64,000 nt of DNA from assembly GCA_033060915.1 (NCBI GenBank), contig CM065388.1, forward strand, positions 28,558,501 through 28,622,500, read 5' to 3'. Below the pieces are notes generated by a model. It had not been told where the DNA came from and did not search any database. It saw only the letters and a program-made list of their open reading frames with translations. Position numbers and translations under genes: made by a program. This document shows, piece after piece, positions 11,232 through 23,394 of this stretch (positions are counted from its first letter, which is position 1; the number at the start of each line of letters is the position of its first letter). Source of the DNA: Euryodendron excelsum. Lineage: Eukaryota; Streptophyta; Magnoliopsida; Ericales; Pentaphylacaceae.

Positions 11232-11239
11232 TATAAATA
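11232..11239 (+). promoter_or_regulatory. TATA box of A3
   Basis: TATAAATA within CTCTATAAATACAGAGCC, shared by most family A copies. Transcription would start about 30 bp downstream, leaving about 3.3 kb of LTR as 5' leader. Confidence 0.75.
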
Positions 11240-12109
11240 CAGAGCCTCGTTCAACATGAAAAGGGTCTGCAAACTTAACCTAAAAATCCTATATTTCGAT
11301 ACACAGAGCTCGAGCACCTCCAAAACCCTAGCCTCCCTAGGTTTTCCCAAACCCTAGCCACTATACACAAACCCTAGCCTCCTATACACTCATACACTCC
11401 CCCAAACACTCATACACTAGCCTTCAACCACCCTTCGAAGACTTGAAGAGCTGCCATCCAAAGCTTGAAGACAACCCTTGAAGACTGAAGAAGAAGATCA
11501 AGATGAAGATCGAAGACCGAGGACAAGCAAGGCGCGCAAATTAAAGAAGATACAAGGTAGGCTCCCTATTTAATTTTCTGCACTTGCCCCCTCTCTCTTC
11601 TCTCTCCAACGCACTTGGGTTTTCTTTATTTTAATCCCCTATCTCTTTCCCCCCCTTTCTTTGCATGCTTGAAACAAGGGGATTCCCGGTCCATGTGTAG
11701 GATTGGACTATTGGAGAGTCACCGTGTCGGGGGCTTTCTTCTAGTCTAACCAAAGACCACGTGGGTCCGGCCCCCTTGATTATGTGGTGAAGCCTTAACC
11801 TTGTATGTTCATGACCCCAAATTGCATTGTGCATATCATAGTCTTGCATCTTCCAAAATTCGTTTTCAAAAAGTTGTTTTCAAAAATCGTTTTCAAACTT
11901 GTTTTCAAAATTGCATCAAAAGCTCTTTTTCAAAAACATGTTTTCAAAATCACAATCCTAGGGTGATTCTAGCCTTTCCATGGCTAGGGTTGCTTTAGGA
12001 AAGTGTTACATTAAAAGTGACCTTTTGGTCTATATTTTCAAATCTTGTTGTTTTCAAAACCACTTTCCTAAAGTGGTTCTAGCCTTCTTATGGTTAGAAT
12101 TGCTTTAGA

Positions 12110-13850
12110 AAATTGAGATGTTTTTACACCTTCTAAAAACTCTCTTTAAAAATCTCTTCCTAAAAATCTCTTTTCCAACATACTTTCCTAAAGCTCTCCT
12201 CTCCAAAATGGTTTTCAAAAACTCCCTTCAAAAATCTATTTTTCAAAACTCTCTTTTTCAACTCCTCTCCAAAATCTTTTCCTCAAAATTCACTTTCTAA
12301 AAACACTCCCTAGATTCACCTTCCTAAAAACTCTCTTCAAAAACCTTTCTAAATCTTCCTTCTAGAAACTCCCCTCTAGGATTTTTCCTCCCAAAATCTA
12401 TGTTTCCAAAAACACACTTTCCAAAAACTCCTTCCTAGGATTCCCTTCTAGAAAACCTTCGTTTCCAAAAACGCACTTTCTAAAATCCCTTTTCCTTAGA
12501 GCCCAAGCCAAGCCCTAGAACCCACAATTAGGAAACCCTAAATTTTCTTTCCAAAAATATGGTTTTCAAACTTTGCCCTAAACCTAGGTTTCCAAAATCT
12601 TTTGTTTTCTACATCAAAGCTATACATGTTTTCAAAACCTCTTTTCTACGTCAAAACCACAATTTTTCAAAACTAGGGTTTCTAGAATCTCCCTTTCCAA
12701 ATCCTTGTCAAATCAAATCTTCCCTTTAAGAAACCAAATCCAATCTCTCCGTTTAGCAAACTAAATCCAATCCTCCGTTTTTGGAAACAAATCCCAAACC
12801 TTTCCTAATTCAACTTCTTCCTAATTTCCTGCCTTCCTAAACCATAAGTTTCCTAAACCTAAATTTCAAATCTTTCCTTAAATTTCAAAATCCAACCCTT
12901 TCTTAATTCGAATCCTTCCTAAACTTCCGTTTTCCTAAATCTTAAACTTGAACATAAAAATCTTTCCTAAACTTTAAAACTCAACTTTCAAATCTTTCCT
13001 AGTTCAACCCTTTCCTAATTCTACCCCTTTCCAAAATCTTTTTCAAATCCAAGCTTTCAAACCTTTCTTAAACTCAAACCTTTCCTAATTTCAAGATTTT
13101 CTAAAACTCTAAAACTTTCTAAATCCTAAACTTTCTAAATTTGAAATTTTTCTAAATTCAAAGTTTCCTAAATTCAAAACTTTCTTAAGATAAATTTTCC
13201 TAAACTTCCAAACTTTCTAAATTCTAAACTTTTCAAAACTTTAAAATCTTTTCAAATCTAAGACTTTTCTAAACTCAAAACTTTCTTAATTCAAACATTT
13301 CCTAAACTAAAAACTTTCCTTTTTCAAACCTTTCTTAAAACAGAACTTTCTTATTTTCAAAACTTCCTTGTTTTCAAAACTTTCCAAATTCAAAACTTTC
13401 CTTTTTCAAAACATTTCTAAATTCAAAACTTTCCGATTTTCAAAACTTTCTTAAATTCAAAACTTTCCTAAACCTAAAACTTTCCTAAATTCAAAACTTT
13501 CCTAATTCAAAAAATTTCCAAAAATAAAACTTTCCTAATTCGAAACTTTCCTAAATCGGACCTTTCCTAATTTAAACATCTCCTAAAATCCAATCTTTCC
13601 AAATCTTCCAAGCCAAGTCAAATCTTTCCTAAGTCTCTTCTCTTTCCTAAGTCTAGGTTTTCTTAAACCTTCTTATTCCAAAACAAGTCCAAATCTATCT
13701 TTTCAAATCAAAGTCCTCAATTTCCAATTTCCAATCTCCTCTTCTAATTTCAAATCCAATTCAATTTCCAATTCAATTTCCAATTCAATTTCCTTCTTCA
13801 ATCCAACCTTCTATTTTCAATCGGACTCCGGTCCGAACTACGACTGACCT
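12110..13850 (+). repeat. G-poor degenerate CTTTCCTAA-type tract of A3
   Basis: About 1.7 kb of degenerate A/C/T repeats in the predicted transcribed part of the LTR. Some 60-base lines contain no G (for example 13441-13500). No long frame. Confidence 0.85.
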
Positions 13851-14634
13851 GATTCCCCCAAAGGGATACGTAGGCAACCTTCATAGGTGCGGTTACAACA
13901 TTTTTCAAACTTTCAATTCCACCCTTATGGGTGTGGTTTTCAAAATCTTTTCAAATCTCAAATTCCAATCTACTTTCAAACTTCCAATTTCAAATTTCTA
14001 TTTCCAAATTTTCAAAGTTTCCAATTTCAATTCCATCTTTTCAAATCAATTTCTATTTTCCAATTCTTTCATCTTGCACTTGCATATCATGCATTATGCT
14101 AAATTAGTTTTCAAACATTGTTTTTCAAAGTGGATAGGGTTGAACATTTATTAATTAAAGACTCTCATAGGTGAATCTAGGGTAGATTGACATGTAGGTA
14201 CCGAAAAGGCGGGGTAGGGTGATAGCTTAGTGCGTCTTCCCTACACGTAACCAACCTTCGAACTTAGGATCACTGATTTCAAAGACCAAACGGAGTTATT
14301 TTTCTAAAAAAGGGCTAAATATTTTCTAAAGGTTGCCAAACAACCTGTTTTTTTAAAAAACCCTCTCTCGAGGAGATATTTTCAAATCATTTTTTCAAAA
14401 ACCCTAAGCGTAGTCTTCAGATTACTCTTAGTTTTTAGGTGACCTAACTCACCTTAATCAAGTTAGGTGGCGACTCCGAATCTTTTTCAAAAGCCCTTTA
14501 TTCAAACCAATTTTTCAATTCAAACCTAGTTGCACTCATTCTTCTAGGAAGGTGAGTTATAACGAGAGAGTACAGCATTTTTTCCACTTGTGTGTGTATT
14601 CCTCGAGTGCGAAAAATCTGGGTGCGACATCCCT

Positions 14635-15278
14635 CATGCGAAGAATCGACACATCCACTATGAATAAGAAAGGTCAACCGATAGATCACTAATGGATGCT
14701 AACAATGGGAAGTACATAGTGAGAGAAGCCATACAATACTGTCAACCTCTTACCATCATGCAATAGATAGAAATGAATCACCCAGTAACTCATATTTGAA
14801 AAATAACTTGTGTATACAAGAGGTTTACATACACTAAAAGAAATACATCATATAAAAGTCAAAACAAGCATGTAATCATATAAAACTGAAATGGGATATA
14901 TAAAAAATGCCGTAGAGTTTTAGATACATCGATGAATGAAATGTATGCATGGGATGTACATGAGATGTACTACATAAGATGCTATCTAAACCCTAGCTTG
15001 TTGAAGTCCGAAATCATTGTCATCTTGAATATCATGCCCTTCTATAGATGCAGGGCCTGAAGTACCAATAGTGAAGTTAGGAAAATCAGGCTCCTCATCC
15101 TCTCGAAGTCTGGTCAAGATGTTAGTCAACATCTGGCTCTGACGTGTCTGCTCCTATCGAATCTCATTCTGAAATTTGGTTTGAGAAGCCTGAAGCTCCA
15201 CAATCTGAGTGCCCAAAGCTATTTATAAAGTAGTGATTTGTGCTGCCTAGGCTGTCTTTAGAGTTACACACCTATAAC
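14635..15278 (-). mobile_element. Right piece of H1, interrupted by E1
   Basis: Continuation of the 6401-9296 element after solo LTR A3 and its TSD. The first 350 bases show no coding content. 14986-15278 reads on the minus strand as the end of a protein. At 15279 the LTR of E1 begins, preceded by ATAAC (15274-15278), the expected target site. Confidence 0.5.
14986..15278 (-). pseudogene. C-terminal relic of an H1 protein, coiled-coil-like
   Basis: The minus-strand frame enters at the E1 insertion point and ends at TAG (14986-14988), about 97 codons. It shows a Gln/Leu-rich heptad-like stretch (for example LGTQIVELQ), then LTRLREDEEPDF and an acidic tail. In-frame TAG and TAA codons sit where Gln would fit, consistent with C-to-T decay. 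The profile resembles the coiled C-termini of proteins encoded by plant gypsy elements, but I recognise no named domain. The N-terminal part should lie beyond E1, outside the window. Confidence 0.45.
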
Positions 15279-15467
15279 TGTAAGCACCCGTTTGCCCGCT
15301 CGGCAGTTTCCAGTCCGTCTCGACTTGGGTTCAAATCAATATGGACAAATTCTAGAATTCTAGTCCTAATCCAGTTAATTAATCACTTCGCGGGCCCACC
15401 AGGCCCAAATAGAGGCAAAATGACCAAAATACCCTTATGGGTGATGTTCGGTCCAATCCCGTAGGCA

Positions 15468-15571
15468 CGTCTTTTCGAAGACGAGAAGTCCCCTTTCCAA
15501 TTTCAATAGGCGCGTCTTCCCGAAGACGGTAAGTCCCCTTCCAATCCTGTAGGCGCGTCTTCTTGAAGACG
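15468..15571 (+). repeat. Three CGTCTT/AAGACG stem-loops in A4
   Basis: Stems CGTCTT and AAGACG flank loops TTCG (15468-15483), CCCG (15513-15528) and CTTG (15556-15571). Stems are constant and loops vary. The same elements are repeated six to nine times in A5, A6 and A7. Confidence 0.8.
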
Positions 15572-16374
15572 GTAAGTCCCCTATTCCAATTCCAATTCTA
15601 ATCCCTCTCTCGAAAAAGTTGATTCCTCGAAACAGTAAGTATATCCTTTTCGGCACGTTTTTCAAAGAAAGTTTCTTTGGAACGGTAAGTCCCTTCAAAC
15701 CTGTTAACTGGGACGAGATCCCAAGTCCCCGAGATGGTAGAACGGTCCACCTTTGGCGCCTGCTAGCCCGCCAATGTAGAAATATCCATTTCAGCATGCC
15801 TTCCGAGAAAGTTGATTCTTAGGCACTAAGTTGCTTTAGCAGCTTTCCGAGATTAAACTCGGGCATGATCGCAAACCGTCAGAGTAGCGGAAGTACTCGC
15901 AAACATCGCAACCGTCAGAGTAGCGAAAATACTCACAAACAGGTCAATATAGGGAATTGCCAACAAACCCCTGTATCATGGGACCGCCGTCAGAGTGGCA
16001 GAAACACTCAAAACTCAGGTCAACACCGGTGCCTGCTAGCCCACTTCGGTGAAATATGACCAAACTATCCCTAGGGCCATTTCTGGCACGTTTCTCGTGA
16101 AAATACCTAAGTCTTCAGAACGGTAAGTCCATCATTCCAAGGTTATCTTAAAAGCAATCTGGCATGCTTAGGTGCATTCCAGCCAGTTTCGGGCCAATTC
16201 CGAGACTTTCCAGTCAAGATGACCATTTTGCCCCTAGGCATCCGAACGCTCCAGGGACCACACCGGCTCTAGGTATCAAACTGGTAACCTCCCAAGAGTG
16301 CTTCTTATAGTATTCCCTACCTTTCTTGATCTTTTCAGATCATTCCGAGTCAGTTCCGGCAAACCCTATGCGAA

Positions 16375-16701
16375 ATAACCATTTTGCCCCTAGTGGACCG
16401 GTCGCCTTTTCCAACCACACCGGCTCTGGGCATCAAACCGGTAGCCTTTGGAAATATTCTAAATAATGTTTCCAAATCTCGAGTCTTCTTTTGGGACATT
16501 CTGAGTCCGTCCCGACAGCTTTCCAGCCCGATTGACTGTTTTGCCCCTAATGGTCCGGTCAACCCTTTTGACAATTCTTGTCATCCTTTTTCAAGGCTAA
16601 TACTTCTGGGACCCTATTCTAAGGGTTCTTGCCCTTTTCTGGCATTCCGGGCCATTCCCGATCCCTTAAATCCTTCCCAGACCTTCCAAAGTCACTCCTA
16701 G
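16375..16701 (+). other. U3 open reading frame, A4 copy
   Basis: Homologous to the frames at 3429-3770 and 36788-37114. The start ATG has become ATA (16375-16377), but the remaining 107 codons are open and in phase. No recognised domain. Confidence 0.3.
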
Positions 16702-17779
16702 TGAAGCTAGGCTAAAAATTGCATGATAGTCACTAGTATAGGCGCTCAAATCTTCTCAAGATATGTTGCTTGCTGACCTTAAAACTTTCCTAAGTGGCTG
16801 GTGCCACTAGTAGTGGTGCTAAGCCAAATATAGGAGTGGCGCCAGAAGGAATTTTGGCCTGGCGCCACTACAACGGGCGCCAGGTCATTCCTCTCTCTAA
16901 AAATACAAAGCCTCCTCCACCGTGAAAGAGGTCCGCAAACTCAGTCTAAAAACCCTATTCTTTGATATACAGAGCTCGTAACCTCCCTAAACCCTAGCTT
17001 CTTTAGGTTTTCCAAACCCTAGCCTCCATACACAAACCCTAGCCTCTTATACACTCATATGCACGCACATACACTAGCCCCCAAAGCCTCCATTGAAGAC
17101 TTGAAGTGCTGCAACTTCGAAGCTTTATAGACCGAAGACAAGCCCTCGAAGATCAAGACGAAGATTGAAGCAAAGCAAGAAAAAAAAGATGCGCAAAGCA
17201 AAGCAAAATAAACAAGACACAAAGTAGGCTTTCTCTTTAAGTTTACGCATCTTTCCCCTCTCTTCTCTCTCCTAACCCACTTGGGTTTTTTTCTATTTTA
17301 ATCCCCCATCTTCTTCCCCCCCTTTTTCTTTGCATGCTTGAAACAAGGGACTTCCCGGTTCATGTATAGGATTAGGCTATTGGAGGGTCACCGTGTCGGG
17401 GGTTTTCTTTTAGTCTAACCGGAGACCACGTGGATTCGGCCACCTTGATTATGTGGTGAAGCCTTAACCTTGTATGTTCACAACCCCAACTTGCATTGTG
17501 CATGTCATAATTTTGCATTCTTCCAAAATTCGTTTTCAAACTCATTTTCTAAACTTGCATCAACATTGTTTTCAAACTTGCATCAAAACCTTCTTTTTCA
17601 AAACTTGTTTTCAAAATCACAATCCTTAGGTGATTCTAGCCTTTCCATGGTTAGGGTTGCTTTAGGAAAGTGTTACATTTAAAGTGACCAATATGGTTCA
17701 TATTTTCAAAACATTGTTGTTTTCAAAACCACTATCTTAAAGTTGTTCTAATCTTCTTATGGTTAGAATTACTTTAGGA

Positions 17780-19080
17780 AAGTGAGGTATTTTATATATA
17801 CTTTCCAAAAACTCTATTTTCAAATCCCTCTTAAAAACTTCTTTTTCAACATACTTTCCAAAAACTCTCTCCAATCTCCTTCTTCAAATTCCTTTCCAAA
17901 ATTGTTTTCAATAAACTTCCTCCAAAAATTTGTTTTTCAAAACTTCTTTCCAAAACACTCCCCTAAAAATTTACTTTCTAAAAGCACTCCCTAAATCTCT
18001 TTCCTACCAACTCTTTCCTAAAACCCTCTTCCAAAATCTTCTTTCCTAAAAAACTCCCTTTTCAAGTTTACTTTCCAAGAACTTCTCTCTAGGATTTCTT
18101 TCCAAAAATCTCCCATTCCAAAAATTCACTTTCCCAAAATCCCTTTCCTTAGAGCCCAAGTTAAATCCTAGAGCCAACGATTAGGAAACCCTAACTTTTT
18201 TTGCCTAAAAACCTAGATTTCCAAAACCTCCTCTTTTACATCAACAATCATAAGTTTCCAAAACCCTATTTTCTACGTCAAAACTATAGTCTTCCAAATC
18301 TAGGGTTTCTAAAACTTCCCTTTCCAAATCCATGCCAAATCCAATCTCCCCTTTAGGAAACCAAACCCAATCTCCCATTTAGGAAACTAGATCCCATCCT
18401 CCATTTTTGAAAACAAAATCAAAACACCTCTTTTAGAAACAAAATCTAATCCCTTGTTTTAGAAAATAGGAATCTCAATCCTTCCTAGTCTAAACCTTTC
18501 CTAATTCACTCTTTCCTAACCTCCTACCTTCCTAAACCTAAACTTTTAAATCTTTCCAAATATAAATCTTCAAATCTTTCCTAAGCTTCAAATCTTTCCA
18601 AATCTAAAACTTTCTAAACTCAAAACTTTCTTACTTTCAAAACTTCCCCATTTCAAAACATTCCAAATTTCAAACTTTCCAATTTCAAAACTTTCTTAAA
18701 ATGAAACCTTTCTTATTTCAAAACCTTTCTTATTTTAAAACTTTCCTAAATTGAAACTTTTTTAAAACTTTCCTAAACCAAAACTTTCTTAAACAGAACC
18801 TTCCTAAAATGACACTTTCCTAAAATGAAACTTTCCTAATTCAAAGCCTTCCTAAATCCAATCTTTCCTAATCTTCTAAACCCTTCCAAGTCGAGTCAAA
18901 TCTTTCTTAAACCTCTAGTCTTTCCCAAATCCCATCTTCCCTAAGTCTAGGTTTCCTGAACCTCAATCTTTCCAAAATAATTCCAAATTCTAATTTTCAA
19001 TCCTTTATTCTAAATTCAAATCAAATCCAAATTCCAATTCAACTCCTTTTTCAAATCAAATCTTCTGTTTTCTATCGAAC
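17780..19080 (+). repeat. G-poor degenerate tract of A4
   Basis: A/C/T-rich degenerate repeats equivalent to 12110-13850, somewhat shorter than in A3. Confidence 0.8.
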
Positions 19081-19937
19081 TCTTGTCCGAACTACGACTG
19101 ACTTGATTCCTCCAAAAGGATACGTAGGCAACCCTCATGGGTGCGGTCACAACCTTTTTCAAATCTCAAATTCCACAATCTTTTTCAAGCTTCTATTTTC
19201 ACAATTTCTTTCAAATCTCTAATTCTACAATCTTTTTCAAGTTTCTAATTCCATGATCTATTTCAAACTTCCAATTCCAAATCTCTATTTTCAATTTTCT
19301 AGAACTTTCAATTTTAAATTTATCTCTTCAAATTTCTTTTTAAATCAAATCAATTTCTTCTCAAATCAATTTCCAAATCAAATATCTTTTCTTGCACTTG
19401 CATATCATGCATCATTCTTTTAAAAATTCTTTTCTAAAGTGGATAGGATTGAACATTTGTTAGTTGAAGACTCTCATAGGTGAATCTAGGGTGAATAGAC
19501 ATATAGGTATTGCAAGGGCAGGGTAGGGTGATGGCTTAGTGTGTCTTCCCTGCACGTAACCAACCTCTGAACCTAGAATCACTGTTTTCGATAGACCAAA
19601 ATGGAGTTATTTTTCTAAAAAGGGCTTAAATGTTTTCTAAAGGTTGCCAAACAACCTGTTTTCTTAAAAACCCTCTCTTGAGGTAGTATTTCCAAAATCG
19701 TTTTCAAAAATTCTAAGTGTGATCCTTGGATTGTGCTTAGTTTTTAGGTGACCTAACTCACCTTAATCAAGTTAGGTGGCGACTCCAAATGTTTTTCAAA
19801 AACCCTTTATTCAAATCTATTTTTAATTCAAACCTAGTTGCAATCATTTTTCTAGGAGGGTGAGTTCTAACGAGAGAGTATAGTGTTTTTCCCGCGTGTG
19901 TGTGTATTTCTCTAGTGTAAAAAATCTGGGCGCGACA

Positions 19938-19958
19938 GCTGGCGATTTCACTAGGGAC
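19938..19958 (+). promoter_or_regulatory. Primer-binding site of E1
   Basis: GCTGGCGATTTCACTAGGGA begins at the base after the LTR end, the position where the tRNA primer anneals in LTR elements. It resembles the TGGCGACTC-type primer sites I associate with Ogre/Tat elements, with two C-to-T differences. I do not assign the tRNA. Confidence 0.65.
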
Positions 19959-21427
19959 ACTTAGAGGGTTAGACCGTAATCATATCTCTTTACCCTTCAC
20001 CTTTGTAGAGTCTTCAATTAACTTGTTCAATCCTATTCACTTTAAATTTTTAAAACCAAATTTTCAAAATTGTTTTAAAAAAATATGCATTTATTCATGT
20101 TATCTTGTATTAAGTTTGTCATCCGTATACTAACTCTTGCATCTTTGTTTTGTAGGTGTGCTTCTTATTTACATTATCGTCTTAATTAATTACTATGCAT
20201 GAATGTGATGAACAGGATGGATGGAAGTTGTTGGGCTCTTTCCTCTGCTTTCAAAAATCACACACACAGTACATGTGCATTTGCATTCTGCATACTTGCA
20301 TTTTTACCCTGATATGACCCTTCTAGTTAGAAAGGGGGAATGGTATATTGGTTGTGGGCAAGATGTTGTGTCAGTTTCTTTGCCTACGGCCTCTTGATGG
20401 TTCCCCTGCTTAGATCACCAACCGATCATGGCACCATCTCAAGGAGTGGGCCTAGGTTTGAAGATCCGGGGACCAAGCCTTTTTAGGACGCATTAGTCAA
20501 CCCTCAACCTCATGCTCATATAGACACCTTGCATAGCTGAACCTCTGCCGGATTTAAGACACATGCATCGTTTCCAAAACCATAGAGGAAAGGGCCACTG
20601 CTCTTATTCTTCATTTATACCTGTCTATTCCTGTTGTTATAATGACTGTATTCTTACTGTTATTATGACTGTCTAACTGCTCATACATGCATATGTACTT
20701 CAACTGTATTCTCTTTTCTTATACTCTATGCTTCCATTTTCATGCATTTCATATCCCATGTCAAGACAAGAGTTCCAAGTAACTCAAGTCACTGCATTCT
20801 CATGCATATGATCAACCCAAAGAGAGTGACACTTAGTTCACTCTCCCTTGCATTAAACCTACCCAAACCCAATGGGTTCCCACGTAATCCTAAGGACACA
20901 TGGCATGCACACCAATTCATTCCATAAGAGGGGTCCCAATCCCTCTATGCTCATGGAGATAGGGTTGCTAAGAAGAAAAGGGGCAATCGATCAGCAAGGT
21001 CTCTCAGTGACCTTCTCTACATCAAATCCAAGGAAGACCATTCCTAGGACTCAAGAGTAGTTTAGGACTTCTTATGTAAAGCTAGATAGGCAGAAATCCC
21101 AAAGAAACATGTTCCTTCTCCCTGTTAAAATGTATTTCAATTCTTTTGTATTATAAACCCAAAGTTAAAATGTATTTCTTTATTTTCCTCGAGCACATGG
21201 ATGGATGAATATATGGATGGATGAACATGTGAATGGATGAAGCTCCTCATTTGACGGTAAGGTATCTGCATATAGGGGCAAAACACCTATCTCCAAAAGT
21301 GGGCCAATACATCATATTTAGCTTCCCTCCTATAAGAGGGGCACCCTAGGGCATGTATTGCATAGAACTCTCTAAGAACCAAACTCTAACTTGCAACTAT
21401 TGTCCATATTTTTATAGGCAAGGGAAA
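19959..21427 (+). other. 5' internal leader of E1
   Basis: Untranslated internal leader of about 1.5 kb. It is homologous to E2 29300-30290: both share GGTTTGAAGAT, CCTCATGCTCATATAG, CATGCATATGATCAACCCA, AAGGTATCTGCATA and CACCCTAGGGCATG. No open frame is conserved between the two copies. It ends in a T-rich stretch plus TATAG (about 21415), at the spot where E2 has a T-rich stretch plus ACAG. Both look like 3' splice sites, so a leader intron is possible. Confidence 0.6.
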
Positions 21428-21760
21428 TGAATACTAGTCCTATATCTTTCGTAATAGTGAAGGCCATGATTCACAAGCTTTAGGAGAACATACCGTTGGA
21501 AAGCAGGAACGTTAGCAGAGGGATTCTACGCAACCCACTTATCGTAATTCCAGAAGGAACAACTTATACCCTAGAGGAACCCGAATACCAAGACCATTCC
21601 TTCCTAACCATGCAATCTCACCAACCCGATATGAACCTAACCATAAAAACCTCACTTGACCCCCCTCATTATCACCTTATCCTTACTCCATTATTTGAAC
21701 CTGAACCTATGGTCACTGTGGCTAGGCTTGAACCTCAAACCAACATTCAAGGAGTCGTAT
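21428..21760 (+). pseudogene. Residual coding segment before protease (E1)
   Basis: Begins with ATG at 21428, has a TAG at 21482-21484, and is then open to 21760 (about 110 codons in total). Pro- and Glu-containing, no recognised domain. In related elements the gag C-terminus and gag-pro linker lie here. The gag core and its Cys-His knuckle are missing between the leader and this point, so E1 has lost most of gag. Assignment is by position only. Confidence 0.35.
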
Positions 21761-21972
21761 GACCTAAGCTACCCTTAGTCTTGCCAAAGAAACCAATTGT
21801 GTCCCCACCTTACCTGTCCTCACCAACCCTTCACCTATGGTAATCCATTTGCCCATAAACCCAAGGATAACTCTTCCCATTGTAACCCAACCGCCAATAT
21901 TTACTTCATAGTGTCCCATGGAATTACCCACCTGATAGGGGCACCGGAGAGCCCGTAATAGAAATAGGAGGG

Positions 21973-22690
21973 ATGACTCGGTCAGGGCGCCTCTACGCCT
22001 CTACTGAATGGAAAGAAAAAGATAAGCGAAGGAAAAAGAGGGAGAATGCTCCAACCAACCAACATATCAAGAGATGTCAGAATTCACCAAAGCTCTAGGA
22101 AAGGTCGACTACAACATCATGGAACAACTTAGAAAAGGCCCAGCCCATATTTTGATGTTAGGCTTGTTGCTCACTTCTGAAGTACACCGGGACACTTTGA
22201 TAAAGATCCTCAAGGATACTCATGTGCCTGAGAGTTTCACGCCAGATAACCTACATAACATGGTGAGCCTCATCATGGCCCCAAACATCATTACCTTCTC
22301 CGATGACGAGATTCCTGCTGATGGAACAAGCTATACCCGGGCTCTACATATTGCCGTAAGAACAAGAGGAAAAATGGTAGCCAAAGTATTGATAGATAAC
22401 GGGTTGGCTTTGAATGTGTGCCCGTATTCTACCCTAGAAAGGCGTGGAATGGACCAAACTTATTGAAGAACAGCAGTATGATCATTCGTGCCTTTGATGG
22501 TTCTCGGAGGGAAGCTATAGGCGAAATTGAAATGCCTGTCGAGATAGGATCAGTAACCTTCACAATCAAGTTCCAAGTCTTGCACATTCCGGCTATCTAC
22601 AATTTACTGTTAGGACAGCCTTGGATTCATTCGGCGGGTGCAGTTCCTTCTAGCCTTCATCAGAAAGTCAAGTTTATCGTGGGCTCCTAG
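21973..22690 (+). pseudogene. Protease region of E1 polyprotein
   Basis: Aspartic protease of a Tat/Ogre-type polyprotein, which would cleave Gag-Pol. The segment opens with MTRSGR (21973), a phrase typical just before the protease in these elements, followed by a Lys-rich linker. A conserved pre-protease helix region is at 22074-22330. The active site reads LIDNGLALNVCP (near 22390), the DNG variant usual in this lineage. The flap/C-terminal part ends in LLGQPWIHSAGA (about 22605). Breaks: a frame change between 21973 and 22074, a one-base loss near 22460, and a TAG at 22688. Not functional. Confidence 0.8.
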
Positions 22691-23160
22691 CTGATTTCTA
22701 TTTTCGCCGAAAAGGAATTCGTTGTATATAAAGCTGATATCGTTGCATCTGACACTGAATTGCCCTCTTGCTTTCAGTCATTCGAATATATTCACTGTTA
22801 TGCAAAAAGAAGATCAAGTGGAGCCGAAATATTTTTGAAACTCTCAGATGATAGTGCAGTACTTTAAAGCAAATGGTTTTCATCCAGGAAAAGGCTTAGG
22901 GAGATATTTACAAGGAAGGCCTGAGGTCGTAAAAATACCGTCGGCTGAACCCACCTTTGGGTTGGGGTATGGACCCACGAGAACGGAGAAAAGAGAAGGA
23001 GCGCGGAAGAAAAGGGCTGATAGGAAAGTTGTCATGGAACTCTCAGATCGATTCAAGTAGTTGGACATGGGGAAAGGAGTGTCTACATTAAATAAGAAGA
23101 AGAGGAAAGTCCAAGAAGAAGCACCCGTCATGACAGCCGACACTGGAATAACTCAAGATG
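22691..23160 (+). pseudogene. G-patch region downstream of protease (E1)
   Basis: After a frame change near 22850 the sequence contains FHPGKGLGRYLQG (about 22870-22910) and FGLGYGPT, a G-patch-like Gly-rich motif that normally follows the protease in Tat/Ogre polyproteins. G-patches bind nucleic acid; in betaretroviruses one lies just after protease. A basic stretch (KREGARKKRADRK) follows, then stops at 23058 and beyond. The frame then closes before the RT part. Confidence 0.65.
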
Positions 23161-23274
23161 GATTCATTTGAGCGATGCTGCTAGGCAAAAATTTACATAA
23201 TTGGGCTAGCAAAGACATCATCCGTGCTCACAAGTTTCGGTACAAAGCTCACTAAAGCGAGATCCCGGAGCAGC

Positions 23275-23394
23275 TAATTTGCCATAAACAAAGTTTGTCC
23301 TCTTAGTTTACTTGTCTTAACTTTTAAATCAAGTTATTAATGGAAAAATACTCCTTTTTTGTTTTATTCATTGCACACTATTTTCCATGCCAGG
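23275..23394 (+). other. Possible intron between protease and RT parts
   Basis: T-rich stretch of about 100 bases ending CCATGCCAG before the RT frame resumes. Ogre elements are known to splice an intron between the protease and RT-coding parts. The 3' site CCATGCCAG is plausible; the 5' site is not clear. Offered by analogy only. Confidence 0.3.

Larger units (their letters stand above)
9297..14629 (+). mobile_element. Complete solo LTR A3, family A (5,333 bp)
   Basis: Starts TGTAAGCACCCC and ends GGTGCGACA. It is flanked by a perfect 5-bp target-site duplication TCCCT (9292-9296 and 14630-14634). No primer-binding site or coding DNA follows, so this is a solo LTR left after LTR-LTR recombination. 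Order inside: stem-loop arrays (9490-10135), four 157-bp U3 units (about 10220-10780), the U3 frame (10692-11033), U3 hairpins, TATA box (11232), about 0.9 kb of leader, the G-poor tract (12110-13850), and the conserved 3' block with GGTGGCGACTCC. Its target is H1. At over 5 kb it is at the large end for plant LTRs, as known for Ogre-type elements. Confidence 0.93.
15279..19937 (+). mobile_element. LTR A4, 5' LTR of element E1
   Basis: Starts TGTAAGCACCCG and ends GGGCGCGACA, 4,659 bp, directly followed by a primer-binding-site-like sequence. It is therefore a 5' LTR, not a solo. It contains CGTCTT-NNNN-AAGACG stem-loops (15468-15571), GAGTA/TACTC stems (15880-16010), two 157-bp U3 units (landmark at 16275 and 16432), the U3 frame, hairpins, and the G-poor tract (17780-19080). 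The TATA box appears decayed (CTAAAAATAC near 16898). The target site ATAAC precedes it; its partner is not in the window. Confidence 0.9.
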
